Shown in pieces: positions 26,549 through 35,910 of a stretch of 64,000 nucleotides of DNA (its first letter is position 1; every line of letters starts with the position of its first letter). The notes beneath the pieces are model-generated. The model saw only the letters and a list, made by a program, of their open reading frames with translations, was not told the origin of the DNA and searched no databases. The DNA comes from Candidatus Rhodoferax bjergmarkensis (GTDB lineage Bacteria; Pseudomonadota; Gammaproteobacteria; Burkholderiales; Burkholderiaceae_C): the NCBI GenBank assembly GCA_016708345.1, contig JADJFX010000002.1, forward strand, positions 62,001 through 126,000, in the 5' to 3' direction. The position numbers and the translations under genes are program-made.

Positions 26549-27319
26549 ATGCCCATCCCCTACGACCAATGCCCCAAGTGCGGCCATCAACCTTTGCCCG
26601 CCAAGCAAGCCCTGCCTGCGGCTTGCCCAGCTTGTGGGGTGATCTTGGCCAAAGTGGGTTCAGTGGCGCGCGCCGCACCCTTCTCGCGTGCAGTGGATGA
26701 ACCACTCCCAGCCGAGGATGAGCCCGGCTGGACGGCGCTGCTCACGCACATCCCGGATCGGGTGGACTCGCTGCAATTCTGGTTTCGGGTGGCCCTGCTG
26801 GTGGGTTTGGTACTGTGGAGCTGGGTGCTGATCGGGCTGGACTACCGAACGGGCGAAATGGGCGAGTCCTTTTTGCACCGGCCGATTTTGATTTTTCACG
26901 AGGCCGGGCACGTTATCTTCATGCCGCTGGGGCACTGGATGACCATTTTGGGCGGCACGCTGGGCCAGCTGATCATGCCCATTATTTTGGGTGGCGCGCT
27001 GCTCATCAAGAACCGCGACCCCTTTGGTGCGGCGGTGGGCTTGTGGTTTCTGGGCGTGTCGGTGATGGACGTGGCACCCTATATGTTTGATGCCCTGCAT
27101 CCCCAGCTCATGCTGCTCTCAGGCAGCACAGGGGAGGAGGGCGGCCACGACTGGATTTATCTTTTCTCCAGCATGGGGCTGCTGCCCAAGGCCCAAATCA
27201 TCGGCGCTGTGACCCACAAGCTGGGGGCTTTGGTGACGGTGCTGGCGCTGGCCTGGGGTGCGTGGCTGCTGCGGCGGCAGTATCCGCGTCTGGACGGGCA
27301 TGTCATGCGGGAAAATTGA
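26549..27319 (+). CDS. Zinc-ribbon membrane protein with HExxH motif
   Basis: 256 residues. An N-terminal zinc ribbon with two CxxC pairs ('CPKCGHQ', 'CPACGV') leads into four or five membrane helices. The motif 'HEAGHVIF' (HExxH) lies at the start of a membrane segment, followed later by 'DVAPYMFDA'. This arrangement resembles site-2-protease-type (M50) intramembrane metallopeptidases, where a downstream Asp is the third zinc ligand. The substrate is unknown and the assignment rests on these motifs only. It follows kefB closely on the same strand. Confidence 0.65.
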   Translation: MPIPYDQCPKCGHQPLPAKQALPAACPACGVILAKVGSVARAAPFSRAVDEPLPAEDEPGWTALLTHIPDRVDSLQFWFRVALLVGLVLWSWVLIGLDYRTGEMGESFLHRPILIFHEAGHVIFMPLGHWMTILGGTLGQLIMPIILGGALLIKNRDPFGAAVGLWFLGVSVMDVAPYMFDALHPQLMLLSGSTGEEGGHDWIYLFSSMGLLPKAQIIGAVTHKLGALVTVLALAWGAWLLRRQYPRLDGHVMREN

Positions 27320-27367
27320 CCCACAATCCCTCAGGTAGGATCACAATCCAACGGGAGGAGGCAAACA

Positions 27368-27436
27368 ATGCGAACTTACGGACTCAGGTTGCTCAAACCA
27401 CGTGCGCCGCTCTGGCATGGGGTCAAACTTGATTGA
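27368..27436 (+). CDS. Possible leader peptide upstream of the sensor kinase
   Basis: An ATG 6 bases after the strongest ribosome-binding site of the locus ('gggagg' at 27353-27358, continuing 'aggc') starts a 22-residue frame (MRTYGLRLLKPR...) that stops at 27436. This is four bases before an ATG of the sensor kinase frame. It may couple translation, or it may be the original kinase start separated by a frameshift. There is no similarity to a known peptide. Confidence 0.3.
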   Translation: MRTYGLRLLKPRAPLWHGVKLD

Positions 27437-27440
27437 TCTG

Positions 27441-30035
27441 ATGTGTGACCTGCGGGGCCTGTGGCTGGCTTTGTGGATGTTCGTGTTGCTGGCAACTCCC
27501 GCATGGGCCCAGCCAACTGTGCGAATAGGCATTTACCAAAACAGCCCCAAGGTTGCCGTTTCCAAAGTTGGCGAACCAGAAGGCATCTTCGTCGACTTGA
27601 TTCAAGCCATCGCCCAGCAAGAGGGCTGGCGGCTTGACTATGTGTCGGGCACCTGGGCCGAGGGTCTGGCGCGGCTGGAACGCGGCGAAATTGACTTGAT
27701 GCCGGACGTGGCACAAACCACTGAGCGCCAGGCGCTGTATTCGTTTCACCAAGAGCCTGTTTTGTCGAGCTGGAACCAGGTGTACACGCGCCGTGGCAGC
27801 GGATTGCGATCGCTGCCTGACCTGCACGGCAAACGCGTGGCGGTGCTGGAGGGGTCAACGCAGCAGACTCAGTTTACCCAGATGGCGGCCGGTTTCAGTT
27901 TGACGGCCGAACTGGTGTCGTATGCCGACCTCGACGCCGCGTTTGACGCTGTGGCCAGGGGAAAGGCCGACGCTGTCATTACCAACCGATTCTTTGGTGT
28001 GCGCAATGCCGGCAAATATGGGCTGGAAGATACCGCCATCATTTTCAGCCCCACCAAGTTGTACTTTGCCGCGCCCAAAAACGCGAACGCCGCGTTGCTG
28101 GCAGCGATCGACCGGAACTTGCTGCAGTTGAAGAAGAACTCAGACTCCATTTATTACGGCTCTGTGCGGCGGTGGGCGGTGGACGAAGTGCAGACAGCGA
28201 CACCCTCTTGGCTGCTTCCTCTTTCGGCGGTGGTGCTTTTTACACTGATGGCAGGCATTGCGTGGGTGGCGCTGCTCAAACGCCAAGTGGCCGCCAAGAC
28301 GCATGAAGTGCGCCAGCGCAATGAAGAAATCTTGCTGACCAACCGCACGCTGCGCGCCACCGGTTCACAACCTGAACTGAGTGCAGTGATGCAGGAAGCC
28401 ACCAAGGGTGCACTGGCCTTGACGGGCTTTGACGGTGGCACCCTGTGGGAACGAGATGCCCAAAGTGGTCTGCTCCAGGTGGGAATCCGAATGGGTGCGA
28501 TGTCCGAATCCAACCACACGGCTGATGCGGGGCAGTGTTGCGAGGCGCAAAGCGCTGCCATACTGGAGCGACTTGGCAAAGGACAAGGGCATACCCTGTT
28601 GGCAGTGGGAACACCAGAGGCAGCGCAGAACTGTGGGCATGTCCATGACACCACCGTGCGCTGGAATGTTTATTTTCCGCTTAAGGTGCAAGACCGCATG
28701 GTTGGCGTGCTGAGCCTGTTTTCACGCAAGTCGCAGGCACCGTCGGCAAGGGTGATGGAGCTGGTCGAAGACATTTGTGGACCGGTGGCGCTGGCAATGG
28801 AAAACGCCAGGTTGTACGCCCAGGCGCAAGAACACGCACAGGAACTGGAACAGAGGGTGATCGATCGCACCTATGAGATCGCGGAGCTGAGCGCTTTTTT
28901 GCAGGCCATCATTGACCACATCGCCAATCCAATTTTCTACAAAGGCCCCGATCTGCGTTTTCGGGGTTGCAACGATGCCTATGAGCAAGTGTTTGGCATC
29001 ACCAGAGACAATTTCATCGGAAAAACAGTGCTGGATCTGCCGTATCTGCCGTGGGCCGAACGCCAGGCCTACCAAGCGGAAGATGCGGGTGTTCTGGCCA
29101 GTGGCAGCACAGTTCGGCGTGAGGCGGCGATACCATTTTCAGACGGAAAAATACACCAGACTTTGTATTCCGTAAGTGGCTTTCGCGGGCCAGACAGTTC
29201 ACCTGCCGGGCTGGTGGGGGTGATCGTGGACATCACCCCGATGAAAGAGACGCAGGCCGCCTTGCATTCAGCAGTGCAGGCCGCCGAAGCCGCAGACCGC
29301 ATCAAGTCAGCGTTTTTGGCGACCATGAGCCACGAGCTGCGCACACCGCTTAATTCCATCATTGGCTTTACCGGCATCATCCTTCAAGGCCTGGCCGGGC
29401 CGTTGAACGCGGAGCAAAGCAAGCAACTGGGAATGGTGCGCGACAGCGCGCGCCATCTGTTGGCACTGATCAACGATGTGCTGGACATCTCCAAAATCGA
29501 AGCTGGTGAATTACCGGTTGGGCGTGAATCGTTTGATCTGGCCCGCTCAATTGAAAAAGTAGCTGCAATTGCACGGCCACTGGCAGAAAAAAAAGGCTTG
29601 TCACTGACAGTGTCGATGGCCCCTGGCCTAGGCACCATGGTCAGCGATGCGCGGCGTGTGGAGCAGGTGCTGCTCAACCTGATGGGCAATGCCATCAAAT
29701 TCAGTGAGAGCGGCGCGGTGACGCTGCAAGCCGATTTGCTCGACTCATATCAGTCGGACGCGCAGCAGCCCAGCGGCCCGGCGGTGCGTCTGCGCGTCAC
29801 CGATACCGGGATTGGTATCAAACCCGACGACATGGCCTTGCTGTTTGTTCCGTTTCGTCAGATAGATTCGACCCTGTCGCGCAAGCATGATGGTACCGGC
29901 TTGGGTTTGGCTATTTGCCGCCGTTTGACCCTCTTGATGGGTGGCACCATCGAAGCCCACAGTGAATGGGGCAAGGGCAGCGTATTTACGGTGACCCTGC
30001 CTTTGCAAGCCCCGGCACCCTTGGAGATGGCATGA
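27441..30035 (+). CDS. Sensor histidine kinase with periplasmic substrate-binding domain
   Basis: About 864 residues. Signal peptide ('WLALWMFVLLATPAWAQ'), a SBP_bac_3 periplasmic binding domain (about 25-240, 'GIYQNSPKVAVSKVGEPEG' split over its first strand), a membrane helix near 255-280, GAF (about 300-440), PAS (about 480-610), HisKA with 'TMSHELRTPLNSIIGF' and HATPase ('GTGLGLAICRRL'). It senses a small ligand in the periplasm, like BvgS or EvgS. Starts at 27402 (GTG), 27417 and 27441 are all possible. Its stop overlaps the next receiver gene (ATGA). Confidence 0.88.
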   Translation: MCDLRGLWLALWMFVLLATPAWAQPTVRIGIYQNSPKVAVSKVGEPEGIFVDLIQAIAQQEGWRLDYVSGTWAEGLARLERGEIDLMPDVAQTTERQALYSFHQEPVLSSWNQVYTRRGSGLRSLPDLHGKRVAVLEGSTQQTQFTQMAAGFSLTAELVSYADLDAAFDAVARGKADAVITNRFFGVRNAGKYGLEDTAIIFSPTKLYFAAPKNANAALLAAIDRNLLQLKKNSDSIYYGSVRRWAVDEVQTATPSWLLPLSAVVLFTLMAGIAWVALLKRQVAAKTHEVRQRNEEILLTNRTLRATGSQPELSAVMQEATKGALALTGFDGGTLWERDAQSGLLQVGIRMGAMSESNHTADAGQCCEAQSAAILERLGKGQGHTLLAVGTPEAAQNCGHVHDTTVRWNVYFPLKVQDRMVGVLSLFSRKSQAPSARVMELVEDICGPVALAMENARLYAQAQEHAQELEQRVIDRTYEIAELSAFLQAIIDHIANPIFYKGPDLRFRGCNDAYEQVFGITRDNFIGKTVLDLPYLPWAERQAYQAEDAGVLASGSTVRREAAIPFSDGKIHQTLYSVSGFRGPDSSPAGLVGVIVDITPMKETQAALHSAVQAAEAADRIKSAFLATMSHELRTPLNSIIGFTGIILQGLAGPLNAEQSKQLGMVRDSARHLLALINDVLDISKIEAGELPVGRESFDLARSIEKVAAIARPLAEKKGLSLTVSMAPGLGTMVSDARRVEQVLLNLMGNAIKFSESGAVTLQADLLDSYQSDAQQPSGPAVRLRVTDTGIGIKPDDMALLFVPFRQIDSTLSRKHDGTGLGLAICRRLTLLMGGTIEAHSEWGKGSVFTVTLPLQAPAPLEMA

Positions 30036-30406
30036 ATAAACGCATTTTGTTGATCGAAGACAACCCGCAAAACCGCTACCTGGCCGCATTTTTGCTGGAG
30101 GCCAGAGGCTGGCAAATGGTTCATGCCGAAGATGGGCCCAGCGGTGTTGCGCTGGCTGGACAGGTCAATCCAGCACTGATCTTGCTCGACATTCAATTGC
30201 CTGGCATGGATGGTTACGCGGTGGCCCGAGCGCTGAGGCTTGACGCCACACTGGCCAAGGTGCCGATTGTTGCCGTTACCTCTTACGCCATGCAGGGTGA
30301 CCGTGAACGCTGCCTGCAGGCAGGCTGCAACGGTTATATCGAAAAACCCATTGACCCTGACACATTTGCGCAGGAAGTCGAGCGCTACCTTGCGGAGGCC
30401 CTATGA
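30032..30406 (+). CDS. Single-domain response regulator
   Basis: 124 residues, one receiver domain with no output domain. The phospho-acceptor Asp is in 'LILLDIQLPGMDGY', the acidic pair is 'IEDN', and the conserved Thr and Lys are in 'AVTSYAM' and 'IEKPIDP'. ATG 30032 overlaps the kinase stop, and its own stop overlaps the start of the next gene, giving ATGA junctions on both sides. It likely relays phosphate from the kinase, in the manner of DivK-like proteins. Confidence 0.93.
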   Translation: MNKRILLIEDNPQNRYLAAFLLEARGWQMVHAEDGPSGVALAGQVNPALILLDIQLPGMDGYAVARALRLDATLAKVPIVAVTSYAMQGDRERCLQAGCNGYIEKPIDPDTFAQEVERYLAEAL

Positions 30407-33183
30407 AGACCGTACTGATTGTGGACGACCATGAAAACAACCGCTACCTGCTGCGCATGCTGATGCAGGGGCATGGTTTTGCGGTGCAAGAAGCTGCTGA
30501 TGGAGTGCAGGCACTGGCATTGGCCCGTGCGCAGCCGCCCGGACTGGTCATCAGTGACTTGCTGATGCCGCAAATGGACGGCTACACCCTGCTGCGCCAC
30601 TGGAAGGGCGACGCAGCTTTGCAACACATCCCGTTCATGGTGTACACCGCAACCTATACCCAGGCCAAGGACGAGCAACTGGCCCTTGACATGGGGGCGG
30701 ATGCCTTCATCATTAAACCGGCCGAGCCCGATGTTTTTATGCGCCGGGTGCAGGCGGTGCTGGACAGCACAAGCGGCCAGGGGCCAGCGGTTCGGGTGCC
30801 AGTGGTCAGCGAGCAGGAGTCATTCAAGTTCTACAACGAAGTGCTGGTCAATAAACTTGAAAAGCGCACTGCCCAACTGGAACAGCACGTTGCCGAGTTG
30901 CATGCGGCGCAGGAACAAGTGCTGCGCCTGAACCGGCTGTATGCGGCCTTGAGTGAAACCAACCAAGCGATTGTCCATTCGCCCCACAAGGAACATTTGT
31001 TGGCAGCGCTGTGTCGTATTGCCGTACAGCGTGGCGGCCTGGCGATGGCGTGGGTTGGCTGGCTCAACCCAGAAACGCAGGAGATTGTTCCCCTGGCCCG
31101 CAGCGGCAGCGTGCCGACCTGGCTGGAGCGGCTGATGCCCTTGAACCGGGCATGCACACCGCGCGAACTGGCTGAGCTTGCCTTGGCGGGGGATGGGAAA
31201 GCGTACCTGAGCAACAACTTGCAAGCACAAGCTGAACTGGCCGAGATTGCGTCCGATTTGGCGCAGCACGGCTACCAGTCGGGTGCCGCCTTTGCCTTGC
31301 GTGTGGATGCTCGCCTGGTGGGCAGTGTGTCGCTGTTCGCCTTTGAGAAAGATTTTTTTGACCACGAGCTGCTCAAGCTGGTGACTGAAATGGTGTCAGA
31401 CGTCTGTTTTGCGCTGACAAATTTTGAAAAAGAAGCGCAGCGCCAGCTGGCGCTGGCGCAACTGCATGCCAGCGAGGAGGTCAGCCGACTCAACAGCCGT
31501 GCGGTCCAGGCATCAGCCAACGGCATCATGATTGCTGCCATTGAACCTGCAGGATTTCCCGTCATCTACGTCAACCCGGCCTTTGAGCGCATCACCGGTT
31601 ACTGTGACCAGGAAGCACTGGGTCGCGACCCCCGATTTCTTGTGGGAACCGATACCGAACAGTTGGGAACCCGGGAGATTGCTGCTGCGCTGCGTGATCG
31701 CCGCGAGGGTGGCGCAGTTCTGAAATGCTACCGCAAAGACGAAACCATTTTTTGGAACGAACTGACCATTGCCCCGGTGCGCAATGCCCAAGGCGATGCC
31801 ACCCACTTTGTGGGCATCATCAACGACATCACCGAGCAAAAACAGTACGAGGAGCAGCTCGAACGCCAAAACAACCAAGACGCGGTGACCGGTCTGGCCA
31901 GTCGCAACCTGCTCAAAGAGCGCACCGAGCTGGCGATAGCTTTTGCCGCACGGCAAGGGCGGTGTGTTGCGCTGCTGTTTCTCGACCTGGACCATTTCAA
32001 GCGCATCAACGACAGCTTGGGCCACACCTTTGGGGACACTATTTTGAAGACCATCGCCACCCGGCTCAGTAGCAATATGCGCGAGCGGGACACGCTGGCA
32101 CGCATTGGCGGCGACGATTTCGTGGTTGTGCTGGCTGATCTGTCCAGCCCGCAGGATGTGCCGCTGCTGGCTGACAAAATTTTGCACCAGGTTGCTCTGC
32201 CGATTCCACTGCAAGACCGTGAGATCAGCCTCACCGCGAGCATAGGGGTCAGCCTGTATCCGCAGGACGGAGATGACTACGGCACCCTGCTGCGGAATGC
32301 AGATGCGGCCATGTACCGTGCCAAAGGCGTTGGCCGCAACACCTTGCGTTTCTACACCGCGGATATGAATGTGCAGGCCCTGAAAAAGCTTGAAATGGAG
32401 GCTCGCCTGCGCCATGCACTGCAGCGCGGCGAGTTGCTATTGCACTACCAGCCCTTGCTGAGCCTGTGTACCAATAAAGTCACCGATGTGGAAGCCCTGA
32501 TACGCTGGCGCGCCAGTGACGGCTCACTGATTCCACCGACGGACTTCATAGGCTTGGCCGAAGAAACCGGGCTGATCGTCCCCATTGGCGACTGGGTGCT
32601 GCACACAGCCTGCAGCCAGAGTCGCCAGTGGCAAAACCAGGGGATTGAATTGCGCGTGGCCGTTAATCTCTCGGCCCGCCAATTTCGTGATGACAAGCTG
32701 GTGCAGACCGTGCGCGACGCGCTGGCGCAAAGTGGTTTGCCAGCGCGGCTGCTCAAGCTTGAAATCACGGAGAGCGCGGTGATGGAAAACGCCGAGCAGG
32801 CGGAGCGGATTTTGTCCGAACTCAAGGCCTTGGGACTGGGTATTTCGGTGGATGATTTTGGGACCGGGTATTCGTCACTGGCTTACCTGCAGCGCTTTCC
32901 GATTGACCAGCTCAAGATCGATCGCTCTTTTGTCAACGACATCACATTACGCCCCGAGAGTGCATCTATCGTGCACACCATCATCGGGCTGGCGCGCAAT
33001 CTTTCTTTGCAGACAGTAGGAGAAGGTGTTGAGACACCCCAGCAGAGGGATTTTTTACGCGACGCCGGCTGTAACCTGCTGCAAGGTTATTTGTTCAGCC
33101 GGGCACTGCCGGCCAACGAGTGCCTGGACCTGGTGCGGCGGCACCATGCCTTAATCGACCGCCCGCCTGCAGGCGACAGCTGA
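30403..33183 (+). CDS. Response regulator with GAF, PAS, GGDEF and EAL domains
   Basis: 926 residues, cytosolic. Receiver at 1-120 (Asp in 'LVISDLLMPQMDGY'), GAF at about 180-330, PAS at 365-480, GGDEF at 490-655 ('LARIGGDDFVVVL', preceded by RxxD R-E-R-D) and EAL at 665-915 ('VEALIRW', 'DDFGTGYSSLAYL'). It both receives phosphate and can make or degrade c-di-GMP. As the last of three coupled genes it is the probable output of the periplasmic-binding sensor kinase. GGDDF replaces GGDEF, compatible with activity. Confidence 0.93.
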   Translation: MKTVLIVDDHENNRYLLRMLMQGHGFAVQEAADGVQALALARAQPPGLVISDLLMPQMDGYTLLRHWKGDAALQHIPFMVYTATYTQAKDEQLALDMGADAFIIKPAEPDVFMRRVQAVLDSTSGQGPAVRVPVVSEQESFKFYNEVLVNKLEKRTAQLEQHVAELHAAQEQVLRLNRLYAALSETNQAIVHSPHKEHLLAALCRIAVQRGGLAMAWVGWLNPETQEIVPLARSGSVPTWLERLMPLNRACTPRELAELALAGDGKAYLSNNLQAQAELAEIASDLAQHGYQSGAAFALRVDARLVGSVSLFAFEKDFFDHELLKLVTEMVSDVCFALTNFEKEAQRQLALAQLHASEEVSRLNSRAVQASANGIMIAAIEPAGFPVIYVNPAFERITGYCDQEALGRDPRFLVGTDTEQLGTREIAAALRDRREGGAVLKCYRKDETIFWNELTIAPVRNAQGDATHFVGIINDITEQKQYEEQLERQNNQDAVTGLASRNLLKERTELAIAFAARQGRCVALLFLDLDHFKRINDSLGHTFGDTILKTIATRLSSNMRERDTLARIGGDDFVVVLADLSSPQDVPLLADKILHQVALPIPLQDREISLTASIGVSLYPQDGDDYGTLLRNADAAMYRAKGVGRNTLRFYTADMNVQALKKLEMEARLRHALQRGELLLHYQPLLSLCTNKVTDVEALIRWRASDGSLIPPTDFIGLAEETGLIVPIGDWVLHTACSQSRQWQNQGIELRVAVNLSARQFRDDKLVQTVRDALAQSGLPARLLKLEITESAVMENAEQAERILSELKALGLGISVDDFGTGYSSLAYLQRFPIDQLKIDRSFVNDITLRPESASIVHTIIGLARNLSLQTVGEGVETPQQRDFLRDAGCNLLQGYLFSRALPANECLDLVRRHHALIDRPPAGDS

Positions 33184-33337
33184 ACCGCGGCCACGCCACC
33201 TGACCGTCATCCGCCCGGAGTGCGTTTCAGCACCGCGATTGCTCACTTCGTCGCATTCCATTGGGTATTTGCAAGGTTCTTCCCTATCCTTTCGCTGTTC
33301 ATCAAAAAAATGTTTAACGAAGTAAAAGGAAACCGCA

Positions 33338-34072
33338 ATGGAAGATCGCTACAAGTGGGTGGGCCGCATTTATGACATGCTGAGCTATGCCTATGGCGGC
33401 AAGTCAATTCACTCCTGCAAAACCGCCATGCTGGATCACTTGCAACCCGGAGACAAAGTCCTGTTTGCCGGGGTTGGTCACGGCAGGGACGCTATTGATG
33501 CCGCGCAGCGCGGTGCCGACGTGACGGTGGTGGATATGTCCGAAACCATGTTGCTAAGTTTCCAGCGAAATCTGGCCAAAGTTCAAACCAAAGGGTCGAT
33601 CAGGCAAATTCATCGCGATATTTTCAAAGTATCAGAATATGCGCAGTACGACATGGTGGTGGCCAACTTTTTCCTGAATGTTTTTGACCGGCAAACCATG
33701 CTTCAGGTTCTGCGCCACTTGATCGACCTCGGCAAGCCGGGTGCGAATATTGTGATCGGTGATTTTGCGCCGGCAACCGATCATCTGGTTTCTCGTTTGC
33801 TGAAAGCCTTGTACTGGTACCCGGCCATTCTGTTCTTTTGTCTGGTGACTCAAAATGCCTTGCATCGCATTTACCCCTACCCGGATGCGCTCAGACTCTT
33901 GGGTTTGAAGGTCGTCGCCAAGAAGCATTTCGGTTTCTGGGGTATGAAAACTTACTGGTCGATTCTTGCTAAAAAGCCGCAGGACCAGAACTGCCACCCA
34001 CAAGCGGCGTCTTTGTGGCAAGGGGTTTCATCGCAAGCGCTCATGCCACAAGGTTGTGTCTTGGGTGAGTGA
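33338..34072 (+). CDS. Class I SAM-dependent methyltransferase
   Basis: 244 residues. The Rossmann SAM-binding motif is 'VLFAGVGHGRDAIDAA', followed by 'VTVVDMSETML' and the motif-II/III region 'YDMVVANFFLNVF'. The N-terminus ('RYKWVGRIYDMLSYAYGG') resembles UbiE-like methyltransferases. The substrate is unknown. A good ribosome-binding site (aaaagga) precedes ATG 33338. The last ~25 residues look low in similarity. Confidence 0.8.
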   Translation: MEDRYKWVGRIYDMLSYAYGGKSIHSCKTAMLDHLQPGDKVLFAGVGHGRDAIDAAQRGADVTVVDMSETMLLSFQRNLAKVQTKGSIRQIHRDIFKVSEYAQYDMVVANFFLNVFDRQTMLQVLRHLIDLGKPGANIVIGDFAPATDHLVSRLLKALYWYPAILFFCLVTQNALHRIYPYPDALRLLGLKVVAKKHFGFWGMKTYWSILAKKPQDQNCHPQAASLWQGVSSQALMPQGCVLGE

Positions 34073-34184
34073 ACGACATCTTCTTGTGCGCTGTGGTGTC
34101 CCGCGAAATGGGCACCCTGCTTGAGTTGACGTGGGGTAGTCGATCCGCGAAACTCAAAACCCCAGCCCCTATAGAAATATCTCC

Positions 34185-34835
34185 TTGAAACCGATCCAAC
34201 TCTTTTGTGCGGCCTTCATTTATTTATCAGGATTTGTCGCCAGCGCGCAAAACCCGCTTCGGGTCGAAAAAATACCGGACTTGAAGCCAGGTGATACACG
34301 GGAGTATGCGGATCGGTTGATGACCGTTCCATGCCGCCAGTGGACAACCATAGAGACCAACAAGGACGGCTATCTGGTTTCCCAGTGCAAGGATCTGCGC
34401 TTGTATTCAACAGCCGATACCTTCAACGCAGTCAAAATTATTCGCGCCGACGGCACTGTCTTGGTTGAATTCAAGCCGTTTTCGCCCAGTTTGTCGTTTC
34501 CCATGTATGTAGGCAAGCAGTGGTCGGGACGGTATACGGGTATTGTCAACAATGGAAACGGACGATGGTTTGCGGACTTCGTTGCCAATGGAAACCTTCG
34601 CTGGGAAGGTGACAAGCGTTGTGAGGTGAAATCGGTTGAACGCCTGCGCGTCGCTGGCGTGCTGACAGATGCCTTTCGCATTGAATGCAGCGAAGACTGG
34701 AAGGTCAACTTTTTCATCCAAGGCAAAGCGCATTCCACCTCTTGGTACGCACCGGGTATTGGTCTGGTCAAGGGAGTTCATAGCGACAATCGCTGGGATT
34801 ATGTGCTGACAAACTATCGTAACCAACAGCGTTGA
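34185..34835 (+). CDS. Hypothetical exported protein
   Basis: 216 residues with an N-terminal signal peptide ('LFCAAFIYLSGFVASAQ') and a beta-rich mature domain with 'WSGRYTGIVNNGNGRW'. I do not recognise the family. The start is a TTG at 34185 with no clear ribosome-binding site; there is no upstream ATG in frame. It immediately precedes the LytS-like kinase, so it may be co-transcribed with it. Confidence 0.65.
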   Translation: MKPIQLFCAAFIYLSGFVASAQNPLRVEKIPDLKPGDTREYADRLMTVPCRQWTTIETNKDGYLVSQCKDLRLYSTADTFNAVKIIRADGTVLVEFKPFSPSLSFPMYVGKQWSGRYTGIVNNGNGRWFADFVANGNLRWEGDKRCEVKSVERLRVAGVLTDAFRIECSEDWKVNFFIQGKAHSTSWYAPGIGLVKGVHSDNRWDYVLTNYRNQQR

Positions 34836-34857
34836 TCGCTGCCTGTTCTGTCGTGTG

Positions 34858-35910
34858 ATGATGACCAATCAAGCCGTGAGCCTCATCCCGTATATCGACT
34901 ACGGTTGGCGTGATGTTGCGCGTGACATAGGGCAGACATGGCTCATCGCGGCCTTGATCACCTTGATTGCTGCCATCTTGTTCGGCGATTGGGAGCGCCA
35001 TCTTTTCATCAGTTCTATGACTGGCTCAATCGCATACCTGCTGGGATTCTCAGGTGTGCGGATTTTTCAACCCTCACTGCATATGCTTCGCTGGCTGCTT
35101 GTTGGCAGTGCGGCTATTTCCTCCGCGCTCTGTTGGCTGCTGGCCATTCAAGTTTTGGAAGATATTTTTTCAATGGCAACCAACCTTTGGTTGGCCTTGA
35201 TTTCTGTGATGATTTGGGTTTGCGTGTCATTGCTTTTTTATGCGTCCATCCGAGCCAGAGTGATGGAGTCTGCGTTTCGCCGTGAACAATTGCAAAACGC
35301 AGAGAACCGCCAACAATTGTTGGCTGCACAACTCAAGATGCTGCAGGCACAGATTGAGCCACACTTCCTGTTTAATTCACTGGCCAACGTTCGAACCTTG
35401 ATCGACCTTGACCCCAAAATGGCCAAACTGATGCTGGACCACATGAACGACTACCTGCGCGCCACACTCCTGCGCACTCGCAAGGGAACCGGTACGGTGG
35501 CAGACGAATTCGACTTGTTGCACCACTATCTCTCCATCATGCAGATGCGCATGGGGCAGCGACTGGAGTTTGACATCGCATCGCCCGCCGAGATTGGCCG
35601 CCATGCTTTACCGCCCTTGCTGGTGCAGCCTTTGGTTGAGAACGCGATCAAACACGGGCTGGAGCCAAAAATCAGTGGTGGCCGGCTGTGCATCTCGGCC
35701 AAGGCCAGCCCGGAGCGAATCGTGATTGAAGTCAGCGACACAGGTCTGGGCCTGGTTGGCGAAGACAAGACGGTCAGTGTGGGGCTTTCCAATGTGCGTG
35801 ACCGCCTCAAGGCACTGTATGGCGACAGCGCACGCCTGACCCTAGACAACAAACCGTCTGGCGGCGTGGTGGCTACGCTTGACCTGCCCAGGCAAACGCA
35901 GACGATATGA
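34858..35910 (+). CDS. LytS/YehU-type sensor histidine kinase
   Basis: About 350 residues. Four membrane helices (about 25-145), a short coiled linker, then the His_kinase domain with the phospho-acceptor in 'QIEPHFLFNSLANVR' and the HATPase box 'PLVENAIKHGLEP' plus 'DTGLGLVG'. These kinases pair with LytTR regulators, and one follows directly with an ATGA overlap. GTG 34855, ATG 34858 and ATG 34861 are all possible starts; the choice changes only one or two residues. Confidence 0.92.
   Translation: MMTNQAVSLIPYIDYGWRDVARDIGQTWLIAALITLIAAILFGDWERHLFISSMTGSIAYLLGFSGVRIFQPSLHMLRWLLVGSAAISSALCWLLAIQVLEDIFSMATNLWLALISVMIWVCVSLLFYASIRARVMESAFRREQLQNAENRQQLLAAQLKMLQAQIEPHFLFNSLANVRTLIDLDPKMAKLMLDHMNDYLRATLLRTRKGTGTVADEFDLLHHYLSIMQMRMGQRLEFDIASPAEIGRHALPPLLVQPLVENAIKHGLEPKISGGRLCISAKASPERIVIEVSDTGLGLVGEDKTVSVGLSNVRDRLKALYGDSARLTLDNKPSGGVVATLDLPRQTQTI

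Noticed and set aside
25238..26608. Long minus-strand frame opposite kefB (456 codons)
   Set aside because: Antisense shadow rich in His/Gln/Arg, typical of the reverse frame of a GC-rich membrane protein gene.
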